Numbered from the stretch's first letter, positions 15,493 through 24,175 are shown. The stretch is 28,894 nucleotides of DNA from Pseudomonadota bacterium (GCA_018240935.1 JAFEEV010000045.1:1-28894); one strand, 5' to 3'. Translations and numbers: made by a program. Notes: generated by a model not told the origin, from the sequence alone.

Positions 15493-17346
15493 TCACTCTT
15501 CCATCGCCATTTCCAGTTCCAGCCAGTTTTCTTCCAGCTCGGCCACTTTCTTCTCCAGTGCGGCGTGCATCGTACTGAGCCGGTCAATTTCCTCGCGCGG
15601 ACAATTCGTATACGTGGCCGGGTCGGCTAAACGGCGGTTCGCTTCAGCCAATTCTTTTTGCGCAACGGTTAAAGCCGCTTCAAGTTTGGATTGCTTCGAC
15701 AGCAATGCCTTTTTGTTCGGCTTGGGCGCTGCTTTGGGTTGCGCTTTTTGCACCGCCGCCTTTGTTTCCGCGGCTTCACTGCAACGGCGCGCCTCCAGCC
15801 AGTTCTTATAATCTTCCAGATCACCGTCCAGCAACTGCGCCTGACCATCCGCCACCAGCCACAACTCATCCGCCACGGCTCGCACCAGGCTGCGATCGTG
15901 CGAAACCAGCACCACGGCGCCGGAATAAGCCTCCAGCGCCAGCGTCAGCGCATCGCGCATATCCAAGTCCAGATGATTGGTGGGTTCGTCCAATAACAAT
16001 ACATGCGGTTTTTGCCAAGCTAATAACGCTAACGCCAGACGGCTTTTTTCTCCGCCGGAGAAGCTGGCGACCGGGCGGTTCTCGTCATCTCCGCCCAAAC
16101 CGAACCGCCCCAGAAATTTGCGCAGATCCAGCTCGGTTTGCGCCGGCGCCAGTTGCTGCATATGTTCCAAAGGGGTTGCCGCAGCGTCGAGATTTTCCAG
16201 CTGATGCTGCGCAAAGTAGCCGATACGGATATTTTGCGCCCATTCCAATGAGCCGGTTTCCGGCTGAATGTCTCCGTTGAGCAGTTTGATCAACGTGGAC
16301 TTCCCCGCGCCGTTCGGTCCCAGCAATGCAATCCGCGTCCCCGCTTGCAAGATCAGATTCACCTGCTGGAACAATGGCTGGCTGCCGTAGCCGAAACTCA
16401 TGTTCCTGGCGCGCAACAAGACATCGGGACTGCGTTCGGGTGCGTCGATTTGCAGCGCAAAATGACCATCCTCAACCTGCACCGGCGCTAAACGGGTCAA
16501 GCGCTCCAACGCCTTGATGCGGCTCTGCGCCTGTTTGGCCTTGGTCGCCTTGGCGCGAAAACGGCGCACAAAGTCTTCCATGTGCGCGATTTGTCTTTGT
16601 TGTTGCTGTATAGCCTGGGTATGTTGCAGCAGACGCTCGGCGCGGGCGCGTTCGAAATCGTCATAATTACCGCTATAACCGTCGATTTGCCGGTTCTGTA
16701 TATGCGCGATGCGGTTGACGCACGCATTGAGAAACTCGCGATCGTGCGACACCACGATCAAACTGCCCGGATAACGCGCCAGATATTGCTCCAGCCACAG
16801 AATCGCTTCCAGATCCAAGTGATTGGTCGGTTCATCGAGCAGCAGCAGATCGGCGCGATGCATCAAAGCGCGCGCTAGATTCAAGCGCATCCGCCAGCCG
16901 CCCGAAAAATGATTAACCGCCCGCTCCAGCGCGGTATTGGCAAAACCCAATCCGCGCAATAGCTGCGCCGCGCGCGCTGGTGCGGTATAACCGCCAATGG
17001 CTTCGTAGCGCTGCTGCGCTTCAAACCAGGCAGCATCGTGCCCGGCTTGCGCCAGAGTTTTTTCCAGTTGACGCAACTCAACATCGCCATCGAGTACAAA
17101 TTCAATGGCTGTTTGTCCGGAATTGGCGATTTCCTGTTCGACGAACGCGACGGTTTTTCCGGCTTGCAAACTGACTTCGCCGCTATCCGGTTTGATCACC
17201 CCGCGAATCAGCCGGAACAACGTGGATTTACCGCATCCGTTTTTGCCGACCAGCCCCACGCGCTGATTGGCGAAAATCTGCAAATGGCAATTTTCCAGCA
17301 GCGGGGTCCCGCCTTGCAGATAAGTCAACGACTGAATATTCAGCAT
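15493..17346 (-). CDS. yheS: ABC-F family ATPase, YheS type
   Basis: ABC-F proteins have two fused ATPase domains and no membrane part, and act on ribosomes. This 617-residue protein has Walker A GLVGKNGCGKST (31-42) and the signature FSGGWRMRLNLARAL with LLLLDEPTNHLDLEAILWLE in domain 1. The P-site linker contains RRFRAKATKAKQAQSRIKALERL. Domain 2 has GPNGAGKSTLIKLLNGD, FSGGEKSRLALALLAW and a second DEPTNHLDLD. A charged C-terminal coiled coil (about 540-617) follows. The match to E. coli YheS as I remember it is close throughout, including the VEQE and GYFAQHQLENL segments. It is convergent with fliE and separated by 451 bp from the polysaccharide cassette, so it is likely a single-gene unit unrelated to either neighbour. 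Confidence 0.93.
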   Translation of the reverse strand: MLNIQSLTYLQGGTPLLENCHLQIFANQRVGLVGKNGCGKSTLFRLIRGVIKPDSGEVSLQAGKTVAFVEQEIANSGQTAIEFVLDGDVELRQLEKTLAQAGHDAAWFEAQQRYEAIGGYTAPARAAQLLRGLGFANTALERAVNHFSGGWRMRLNLARALMHRADLLLLDEPTNHLDLEAILWLEQYLARYPGSLIVVSHDREFLNACVNRIAHIQNRQIDGYSGNYDDFERARAERLLQHTQAIQQQQRQIAHMEDFVRRFRAKATKAKQAQSRIKALERLTRLAPVQVEDGHFALQIDAPERSPDVLLRARNMSFGYGSQPLFQQVNLILQAGTRIALLGPNGAGKSTLIKLLNGDIQPETGSLEWAQNIRIGYFAQHQLENLDAAATPLEHMQQLAPAQTELDLRKFLGRFGLGGDDENRPVASFSGGEKSRLALALLAWQKPHVLLLDEPTNHLDLDMRDALTLALEAYSGAVVLVSHDRSLVRAVADELWLVADGQAQLLDGDLEDYKNWLEARRCSEAAETKAAVQKAQPKAAPKPNKKALLSKQSKLEAALTVAQKELAEANRRLADPATYTNCPREEIDRLSTMHAALEKKVAELEENWLELEMAMEE

Positions 17347-17513
17347 AACGTCTTAGAAATTTTAGTACTGCCGGTCGAACAGCGAATAACCGAAGAAAAT
17401 AAATGCGCGATCATACACGATATGAATGATCGACTTATCCAAGTTTGCAGCAGATCAGGCCAGTATGCGCGATAGCGCCTATACGGTAGCTTCACAAAAA
17501 CCAAACAAACATA

Positions 17514-17646
17514 TAACCACATGATAATTAAAGCATAACAAAATTGTTAAATAATTAAGCAGACTGGGGATTCTCTTTATCCTCCGCTAAGTTAATTATC
17601 AAAGCAGGACCTTATACACAATGTTATCCACAAAAAATGTGGATAA
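17514..17646 (+). repeat. Left copy of a ~133-bp AT-rich direct repeat flanking the cassette
   Basis: This segment aligns with 24176-24309 with one 1-nt gap. Matching blocks are TAACCA(C/T)ATGATAA, TTAAATAATTAA(G/T)CAGA, GTTAAnnnnnnAAAGC, and the terminal TTATCCACA and TGTGGATAA. The middle has drifted. A weaker resemblance continues for roughly 40 bp beyond the boxes. Both copies point the same way and lie just outside the four-gene cassette. Confidence 0.6.
17612..17646. promoter_or_regulatory. Three perfect DnaA boxes
   Basis: Three nine-base sites match the DnaA consensus TTATNCACA exactly: TTATACACA (17612-17620), TTATCCACA (17624-17632) and, inverted, TGTGGATAA (17638-17646). The last two are head to head with five As between them, so they also form a 9-bp-stem hairpin. 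No T-run follows on either strand, which argues against a terminator. Whether DnaA binds here, and for what purpose, cannot be told from sequence. Confidence 0.6.
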
Positions 17647-17797
17647 ATGAAAATTGCGGAGAGTTAAGAAGACGATAGCTTATACGTCCAAGCCAAATTT
17701 TTGACGCCGCAGTATCTGCTGAATGGATTTCTTATTGCTTGACCATGATTGTTACCCGTACCGGATCAAGCGCGCTTATATACGGAGGGTGGACTGC

Positions 17798-18871
17798 TCA
17801 TTGTAAATAGATCGTCACCGGCATTCCGTTGATCAGCCGGTTTTTGACATCCCCAATGAATTCCATTTGCGCCAGTATTGCAAATTGAACGGTCTCCAGC
17901 GGACTAATTTCAGCAGAAAAAGATTTTTGCATGACACCCGGAACGGATACGATTTTGGCTTTGGCTTTCTCGCCATTAGGGAACTTGACCAGAACGGTTT
18001 GTCCCACTACCGCATAATCCTGATATTTCGGCGGTATGAAGGCATCGATATGGACCTTCTCGGGGTAAATAATTTCCAGCAGAGCCTGGCCGCGCCCCAG
18101 AAATTCGCCGGGCTGCGCGAACAATTCTGTCACCATCCCATTTCCCGCCGGCGCAATGAGCGTCAATTGGTAAATTTGATCTTGAATCTTATCAAACTCC
18201 AGCTGCAACTGATTGATCCGGTTCGAGATCATACGTAGCTCCGGCGACTGGCCGTGTTCCTGGTTATATAATCTGTCACGCTCCTGGCGCTCGGTTCGTT
18301 CCAGCGCCGCCAGATTTTCCAAGGCCGCATGATGCTGACTCCGGGCTAACGCAACTTCAGCCTGCGTTGCGGCACCCTGTTTGAATAGCGATTCGTACTG
18401 GCGCAAGCGCTGATAGGAAAAATATTTCTGCTCTTGGGCAAATTTCAGCAGTTCCATTGCGCTTGTCCTGGAGTGATCAGCCTGCAACAGCATTTTTCTT
18501 TTCTCTTGCACGAGCGCATCAAGCTCGACTTGCAGCCGGTCGCGGTTGTCGAGTAACGGCGTATTGGCCAGCTCCGCCAATCGCGCACCTTCGGAAACCG
18601 TTTGCAACGGCTCCACAAATAACTGTTCGACATAGCCGTCGACAGCCGTGCGCACGGTAAAACTGGGCACTCGGATGCGGCCGTTGGCTTCGATATTGAT
18701 CATTTCCCAAGCAATCACCGCCAGCAGATAAACAACCGGGAGACTGGATACCGCGATGATCAAATACCAGCGCCACGACTTGTCGGATCGCTTGGCTGCG
18801 CTATATTGGACACGTAATCCCCGGTCGACATCGGGAGTTTTATTTTCTGGTTGATTAAAGCGTATTTTCAT
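17798..18871 (-). CDS. HlyD-like periplasmic adaptor of the polysaccharide cassette
   Basis: This 357-residue protein has a cytoplasmic N-terminus, one membrane helix (about 35-55), and a split lipoyl-like half (VRTAVDGYVEQLFVEPLQTVSEGARLAEL, 73-101). A long alpha-helical hairpin (about 110-225, with FKQGAATQAEVALARSQHH at the turn side) follows. The returning lipoyl half is LTLIAPAGNGMVTELFAQPGEFLGRGQALLEI, and a beta-barrel C-terminus completes the protein. This is the membrane-fusion (HlyD) architecture that bridges an inner-membrane machine to a TolC-like channel. No ABC or RND transporter is encoded nearby, so the natural partners are the glycosyltransferase and the TolC-like fusion upstream. 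It overlaps the latter by 17 nt. The role in glycan export is inferred from context. Confidence 0.85.
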   Translation of the reverse strand: MKIRFNQPENKTPDVDRGLRVQYSAAKRSDKSWRWYLIIAVSSLPVVYLLAVIAWEMINIEANGRIRVPSFTVRTAVDGYVEQLFVEPLQTVSEGARLAELANTPLLDNRDRLQVELDALVQEKRKMLLQADHSRTSAMELLKFAQEQKYFSYQRLRQYESLFKQGAATQAEVALARSQHHAALENLAALERTERQERDRLYNQEHGQSPELRMISNRINQLQLEFDKIQDQIYQLTLIAPAGNGMVTELFAQPGEFLGRGQALLEIIYPEKVHIDAFIPPKYQDYAVVGQTVLVKFPNGEKAKAKIVSVPGVMQKSFSAEISPLETVQFAILAQMEFIGDVKNRLINGMPVTIYLQ

Positions 18872-21023
18872 GAAGATAGTTTTCCAAATCTTGCCATGAT
18901 TGAATCACGAGTCCGGTAAAATTAGGCGCCCGGAGCTGTTCCTGCAATTGTTTCATCGCCTGAATAAAAATGGCCTGCGGTTTATGCGCATAACTGTTTT
19001 CCGCGCCCAATCCGGGTTCCAGGCTTTGCGCCAGACTGAACGACAGATCGGGGTGCCGGTTCATGACCGGCTGCAATGCAGCAACGATATTGGCCGGATT
19101 CGTCGAGTAATACATCACGGTAATCTCTTGGACGCCTTTCGCTTTCAGCTCGCACGGCACACACAGATCAAACGATGACGCAGCCGTCAGATAGCGCGGA
19201 TGAATGCTGATTCCTACCGGCCACGGGGAAATGGCGGATACTTGTCGCACCGTTTCGATCAATTCTTCCAGCCGCGCTTTTGCGGATAAATCCGCCACCA
19301 ATTGATCCGGCTCGATATCGAGGTGCAGGCCGTCAAAATTGATGCCGTTCAACTTTTTGACGAGCTGCAATAACTTGCCGCGCTGCGCAGGCAGAATCCA
19401 GTCAGGGTCTCCCAGCAGCAATTCGACCTTTTTCCCGCGCCGACGCGCATCCGTGAGAAATTTTTTCAACCGCGCAGGCTTCGCCGCAGCCGTGGAAATC
19501 TGCTGCGCATCCAGGGAAACCAGGAAACGGCCGATCTCGGCAACCTGTTTTTTCTCCCACAAACCCGGTTGCGCCATTAATTGGTCAGAATTCCAGACAT
19601 ACGCGGCCAATCGCCCGGCAGAAACCTGCGTATTCGCGCTGGCCGGTTGATGGACGCGCTTCGGCGTTGCCTGCTTGCCGCCGCCGGCAAGAGACAACGC
19701 AGCCTGCTGCAACGGCCGCATCAGTTCATTTACATTGATTTCCGGATGAGAATTTCTTGCCGCGGCTTCCAGCAAGGATACAAATTGCCGCAAGCGGATA
19801 TGCAGCTTCCATTGTTCCGATTCAGCTTCGATGTTTTCGATCGCAATCCGGTAATAGGTATTGACCGCTTGCAAGTACTTCTCGATCGCGTCGCCGTCGA
19901 TCACCTGCAAACGCAGATTCCGTTCCCGCATCAATTCCCGCGCCGCTTCCAGGCGCGTATGCTGGAATTTGATTTGCTGCGCCAGTTGTTGATAACTGCT
20001 CAGCAGAGCGCGGAATTCATGCTGCAATTCCTGGTCTCGATGCGTGTAGTCCGCACGCAGGCTGATCAATTGACTATTTAACCGGGATTCCTCATTTTTC
20101 CGCACACTCATAATTTCCAGCGGCATCCTGAAATTAAAACCGACCGATCCGCCATAGCCAAGCTGCATCGATTCCGGCGATGGATGAGGAATGGCCGGTC
20201 CGCCGAAAGCCGTCGCATTGACATCGGATTCGATACCGCGCCAATTTTCCTTTTCCTTGGTGTTTTGAATATTCTCTATGCGCGCTTGCAGTATTTTCAG
20301 ATCCAATTGCTCGATGTCTACCGGTGTGCCGCCTTCAATTTCCGGCAACTCGGGCTTCACCGGTTCGAAGGGGGAAATTTTGGCATTCGTCAGGTACCCC
20401 AACCGGATCAACGCTTGATCACGGTTATTGCCGAATTCTATTTTCAGCCGTTCCGCACGGTCAAAAGCGGAAAGAAACTCGAGATAATCCGACATGAATA
20501 ACAGACCCGCCTCACGGCGCTGCTGAAGGATATCAGTGACCCCGCCGTCGCGCAGCCGCAGGTAAGATTCGGTCAAAGCCAGCATCTTCCTCGCGCTCCA
20601 ATAGGCGGCATAGTTTTCTTCCAGAAAAAGTTTCGCCAGCCGCTTGCTCCAATCCAGCCGGATGCCTTCGATTTTCACTTGAGTTGCCGCATCATCGATC
20701 GCCCGTTGTTGTCTCTCGGCGCTGCCCAACAAGGGATAACGCACGCCGATGCGGCCCAGCGGATCAAAGAAGTGTCCGAAGGGCTCGCGGGCGAAAGGAC
20801 TTTTTTGATAACCGGCGGACACCCCGCCGAATATCTCCCAGCCCTTTTGCGCTTCCTGCACATGCAATTGCGATTGTTGCGCGTCCAGATCCGCTTTCGC
20901 CTTCAGGACCGTCGCCGCCTGGTCAAGATTCGCGTAGAACTCGGTCAGCGTTCTCACTTCCGCGGCTGCATGAACCGGCAGCATCAGCAGCAATAGCAGA
21001 AACAGAAGCAAGAAACGGCGCAC
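18855..21023 (-). CDS. TolC-like outer-membrane channel fused to a glycosidase-like barrel
   Basis: The 722-residue product starts with a clear signal peptide (1-21, MRRFLLLFLLLLL... ending AAA). Residues about 22-445 are helical with repeated long helices and two beta-strand-forming segments (near 62-98 and 287-303), the outer-membrane efflux (TolC/OMF) pattern. After a Pro/Ala/Gln linker (450-470) comes a second domain (about 470-722) that resembles a TIM-barrel glycosidase. It contains FDGLHLDIEP (563-572), close to the GH18-type DGxDxDxE motif with Glu571 as possible acid and His at the first Asp position, then MYYST (637-641) and a late VIQSW (706-710). A channel and a hydrolase in one chain suggests glycan trimming during export. 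It overlaps the adaptor gene by 17 nt and follows the glycosyltransferase by 1 bp. Confidence 0.8.
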   Translation of the reverse strand: MRRFLLLFLLLLLMLPVHAAAEVRTLTEFYANLDQAATVLKAKADLDAQQSQLHVQEAQKGWEIFGGVSAGYQKSPFAREPFGHFFDPLGRIGVRYPLLGSAERQQRAIDDAATQVKIEGIRLDWSKRLAKLFLEENYAAYWSARKMLALTESYLRLRDGGVTDILQQRREAGLLFMSDYLEFLSAFDRAERLKIEFGNNRDQALIRLGYLTNAKISPFEPVKPELPEIEGGTPVDIEQLDLKILQARIENIQNTKEKENWRGIESDVNATAFGGPAIPHPSPESMQLGYGGSVGFNFRMPLEIMSVRKNEESRLNSQLISLRADYTHRDQELQHEFRALLSSYQQLAQQIKFQHTRLEAARELMRERNLRLQVIDGDAIEKYLQAVNTYYRIAIENIEAESEQWKLHIRLRQFVSLLEAAARNSHPEINVNELMRPLQQAALSLAGGGKQATPKRVHQPASANTQVSAGRLAAYVWNSDQLMAQPGLWEKKQVAEIGRFLVSLDAQQISTAAAKPARLKKFLTDARRRGKKVELLLGDPDWILPAQRGKLLQLVKKLNGINFDGLHLDIEPDQLVADLSAKARLEELIETVRQVSAISPWPVGISIHPRYLTAASSFDLCVPCELKAKGVQEITVMYYSTNPANIVAALQPVMNRHPDLSFSLAQSLEPGLGAENSYAHKPQAIFIQAMKQLQEQLRAPNFTGLVIQSWQDLENYLHENTL

Positions 21024-21024
21024 T

Positions 21025-22350
21025 TTACTGCTTCCCTTTTTTAAGCACCCACAAGGGCGCCATCGCGGAATCCAGGTGACCTTTGTTGAGTATCTGATTC
21101 AAAATCGCAACAGTGCTCCATATCCGCGAAATAAACTGGAACAGCGGGTAAACCGGAAGAATTAAAGCAGCCTCGCAATCCTCCCACTTTCTATCCGAAA
21201 CCAGCGCAAGATAAAAAATATATTGCAGCATGATCAGACTGAAATAGAACAGATAAACCAAAAGCATGCTGAGCAGAAAAGTATGGAAAGGCAGTTTTAC
21301 CGCCATATAGACGGTATAAATCACGATCGAAAAAGGCATGACGATCTGAAACAAAATGCCATACCACAGCAAGAATATAAAATTGCCCCATCCCATCATG
21401 GCTGCCGAAATCCCATACTTGTGCTTGTTCGAGTAGATATACCAGAGATCGCCATCCCAGCGCAGGCGTTGCTTGAGAAAATCCCGGAGACTCTCCGGCG
21501 CATCGGTATGGGAAACCGCCCCGGGTTCGAATTCAATCCGCAAGTGCGGATAACGGCTGTAGTATTGTTTGATGCGCAGTGTCAGATCGAGATCTTCGGC
21601 CGTGCCGGTATTCCATCCGCCGATTTTTTGGATAAAAGATTTTCTGAAAATACCGAATGCGCCGGGAACGTTATTGATGACGTTCAGTTTTGCAAATCCT
21701 AGCTTGCCTATTTGCATGGTCAGCATGTACTCCAGACTCTGCAGCCGGGTAATGAGCGTACTCCGGGCATTGCGCACTCGCATCGGTCCGGTAACCGCCA
21801 CAATATCGGGGTTGCGGAAGTGCGCCGCGGCTGCGCTGACCATCTGATTATCGAACGATGTATCGCCATCCAGCGCAAAAAAAATCTCACCATGCGCCCG
21901 GTTCAAGCCGGCGTTCAATGATGAGACCCGTCCGCCGCGCTGAATTTTAGGAATAATGATCAGTGAACGCTTGGTGTAATTTGCCACCAGCGGAGCAAGT
22001 TCCTTCAAAGCTTGATAGGTAGCCAGATTTTTCTGCACGCCATCAACCATCGCAATAATTTCAATATGCCCCGGATAGACTTGCTCCAGCAAAGAAATCA
22101 CCGTACTTTGCACCGCCATTCCTTCCGCGTAACAGGTGATCGCGCAAGTCACTTTGGGGTGATACGGGAAAGACTCCGGGGCTTTCACCGATTTCCTGAA
22201 CAGATAACGAAAAACGCTCATCCAATTGAGAAAGTACAGCGGCAGCTCGAAAAATAATACGAATGGAATCAGCATGAAGACATAATGCAAATCCTGATAA
22301 CGCGAAGTTGCAACGAGAAAAAAGGACCAGATCTGATGCAAACTTTCCAT
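21025..22350 (-). CDS. Processive family-2 glycosyltransferase (polysaccharide synthase)
   Basis: This is a membrane-embedded glycan synthase of 441 residues. One N-terminal membrane helix (about 22-42) is followed by a GT-A domain with MVDGVQ (Asp103), ALDGDTSF (DxD at Asp161-Asp163), TAEDLDLTLRI (acceptor-site Asp253, TED-like) and QRLRWDGD (Q/RxxRW, 294-298). Three or so membrane helices follow (about 320-348, 356-385, 395-415). This set of motifs is that of processive beta-glycan synthases such as PgaC, NodC/HasA and BcsA. No PilZ domain is present, so any c-di-GMP control would have to come from a partner, presumably the protein encoded just upstream (gap 3 bp). The sugar substrate cannot be read from the sequence. 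Confidence 0.88.
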   Translation of the reverse strand: MESLHQIWSFFLVATSRYQDLHYVFMLIPFVLFFELPLYFLNWMSVFRYLFRKSVKAPESFPYHPKVTCAITCYAEGMAVQSTVISLLEQVYPGHIEIIAMVDGVQKNLATYQALKELAPLVANYTKRSLIIIPKIQRGGRVSSLNAGLNRAHGEIFFALDGDTSFDNQMVSAAAAHFRNPDIVAVTGPMRVRNARSTLITRLQSLEYMLTMQIGKLGFAKLNVINNVPGAFGIFRKSFIQKIGGWNTGTAEDLDLTLRIKQYYSRYPHLRIEFEPGAVSHTDAPESLRDFLKQRLRWDGDLWYIYSNKHKYGISAAMMGWGNFIFLLWYGILFQIVMPFSIVIYTVYMAVKLPFHTFLLSMLLVYLFYFSLIMLQYIFYLALVSDRKWEDCEAALILPVYPLFQFISRIWSTVAILNQILNKGHLDSAMAPLWVLKKGKQ

Positions 22351-22353
22351 GAA

Positions 22354-23736
22354 CTATAACAATTCGCCCGCAAGACGCGCTAACAGAAGCTGGGCATTTT
22401 CCTTACCGGATATTTGCCGCGAAGAAATGCCGATAAAACGGAAATCCAGCTTATGCTCACTTTCTTCCAGCAGCACCTTCATACTGCTTTCGATGCGTTT
22501 TTGAAAACCGTTCAACCCCTGTTCATCGGTATTCGGCAACAGCAGCCACAGCATGTTCTCCGAAGTCCGCGTGGAAAGATCGGGGGTGCGCAGCAGGCTC
22601 CGCAAGCGTTGCGCAAAGGATTCGAGCATCTGCAACAGCCGCGCATGGTTAAACAGCTCCGCCAAATCCGGCAAATTGGCAAAATAGATGCCGAACAAAC
22701 TGAACTGCATATTGGGATAACGTTGCGATGTCACCATCATCCAGTCGAGATCGTGAATAAATAATTCGCGGGAAATAAAATCGAGTTGATCGAAACCCGA
22801 AGACAAATCGAATACTTCGCCGCGGAAAGCAATCGTCCGGCCTTTGTCGCTCAAGCGCCAGCTGTGCACTTCATTCAGAACGAGATCGCCCGGCTTCATT
22901 TCATTTTCACACATCGCGCAGCGCACCTGCACATCGCCTTCCACAAACGACTGGCTGCACGATTGGCAACGATAGTTCTCGATCGGCCGGTCGTAGTCGC
23001 TGCCGATATGCCGCAAATGCGTATGGCATTTGGGGCAGACGATGGTGCCGCTGTGCATGAATCTATCCTGCACATCGACACAGCCGCAGGTAAAACAATG
23101 CAAAGAAGCCTGCAATTTGATATCGATCGACAAACAGTTCGGGCATACATCGATAAAACTCAAATGCGCCGAGCGGCAATAGGTGCATTCCCGCTGCCGG
23201 TCGACCATCGTCAAGGCTTCGATGATTTTGTTATTGGCGAGATTGCGCAGCCATTCGAAAGAGTCGGAACTATCCTGACTCAGCGCTTCCAGCAATGGGT
23301 AGCGGTAAAAACGCGGATACTGCCACTCATGATGCGGCTGTAGAATAAAATCCGGGCGCAGCCACAAGTACTTGATTAACCGGCCTTGGTGTGTGATGTA
23401 GGTCTCGTTACTCTTCAGCGATTTCAGCAAATCTTCCACTTGATTCACCGCTTCCCGCAAAGCCGGCGGCTGCGGTAATTGACCATCCAGTAACAAACTA
23501 TCAAACGGCGCAACCGGATCGAGTGCAAAGCACAATGACGCAAAAACTTCATCATCTCTGCGTATTTTTGCCAGCACGGAAGATATATATTGCCGGTCTT
23601 TTCCAGCAATGATAAATGCGGAAGGAATAGTTCTATTTTTCTCCCAATCGGAAAAATCGCTGAAATGGCAAACTTCGAACAGATCGCTATAGTGTTCCGG
23701 CAAATCGGTCTTTTCTTTGGAGAAAAAAATTAGCAT
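22354..23736 (-). CDS. TackOD1-like zinc-ribbon protein with degenerate GGDEF domain
   Basis: This 460-residue cytosolic protein opens the cassette. I start it at ATG 23736, which has AGG 6 nt upstream; a TTG two codons earlier would abut that site. Residues 1-110 form an alpha/beta, receiver-like region without clear active-site residues. Residues about 115-300 fit the TackOD1 (thaumarchaeal output domain 1) family: LIKYLWLRPDF, YRYPLLEAL, HLRHIGSDYDRP, and six CxxC pairs (184/187, 198/201, 214/217, 234/237, 257/260, 273/276) that would make three zinc ribbons. Residues about 345-460 look like a GGDEF fold in which SENML (392-396) replaces the signature, so cyclase activity is unlikely. RTPD at 383-386 falls exactly at the inhibitory c-di-GMP site. 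A c-di-GMP sensor role, like PelD, is inferred. Confidence 0.8.
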   Translation of the reverse strand: MLIFFSKEKTDLPEHYSDLFEVCHFSDFSDWEKNRTIPSAFIIAGKDRQYISSVLAKIRRDDEVFASLCFALDPVAPFDSLLLDGQLPQPPALREAVNQVEDLLKSLKSNETYITHQGRLIKYLWLRPDFILQPHHEWQYPRFYRYPLLEALSQDSSDSFEWLRNLANNKIIEALTMVDRQRECTYCRSAHLSFIDVCPNCLSIDIKLQASLHCFTCGCVDVQDRFMHSGTIVCPKCHTHLRHIGSDYDRPIENYRCQSCSQSFVEGDVQVRCAMCENEMKPGDLVLNEVHSWRLSDKGRTIAFRGEVFDLSSGFDQLDFISRELFIHDLDWMMVTSQRYPNMQFSLFGIYFANLPDLAELFNHARLLQMLESFAQRLRSLLRTPDLSTRTSENMLWLLLPNTDEQGLNGFQKRIESSMKVLLEESEHKLDFRFIGISSRQISGKENAQLLLARLAGELL

Positions 23737-24175
23737 CGTCAACCTGCAATAATCCTAAATCATTTATAGGATCGAGCATCTACAAGAATTAAACAAATAA
23801 AATAATCATATACTTATAAATACTTTCTAGGGCATCTTCTTACTATTATACTCATAAATTCCTACAAAGATACTTTGAATAAAGCGAATAATGGGTTTTA
23901 TATCGAAGCTTTGAAAAGAAAATTTCTCTGATACACGATGGATGCAAAAAACTTTGGCGCTGACCGCAACCGCCATCGCCGATACTACTACTTGACAACG
24001 CGCATATAGACATAAACTAAACAAATCAGTTCTTCATTGAACTAACCGGCCGGTATTCACGCTTTTCAGATAAAAAGCAATTCAACTTCCCCCTTGACAT
24101 TTCAAATAATCCACAATTTGATCAGATTATAAAAATCTCCTTGAATAATTTCGCATCAGCATGAAAAGTATCCCG

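Larger units (their letters stand above)
17347..17797. other. Gap between yheS and the polysaccharide cassette
   Basis: This 451-bp AT-rich gap has no convincing gene. It holds an operator-like inverted repeat, CGATCAT (17408-17414) and ATGATCG (17426-17432), 62-86 bp upstream of yheS. It also holds the left copy of the flanking repeat (17514-17646), which contains three DnaA boxes, and about 150 bp of unassigned sequence up to the HlyD-like gene. I see no clear terminator for the cassette; a palindrome AAGCGCGCTT near 17768-17777 has no loop and no T-run. Confidence 0.7.

Noticed and set aside
17514..17646. Chromosomal replication origin
   Set aside because: DnaA boxes and AT-rich DNA are present, but dnaA, dnaN, mnmG, rpmH and parAB are all absent nearby, and a second similar site lies 6.7 kb away. 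An origin call would need whole-genome skew.
17624..17646. Intrinsic terminator formed by the inverted DnaA boxes
   Set aside because: The 9-bp stem is AT-rich and no T-run follows on either strand. The second copy has the same stem in front of, not behind, the cassette.
23827..24024. 65-codon minus-strand frame upstream of the cassette
   Set aside because: No ribosome-binding site and no recognisable domain; AT-rich intergenic context.
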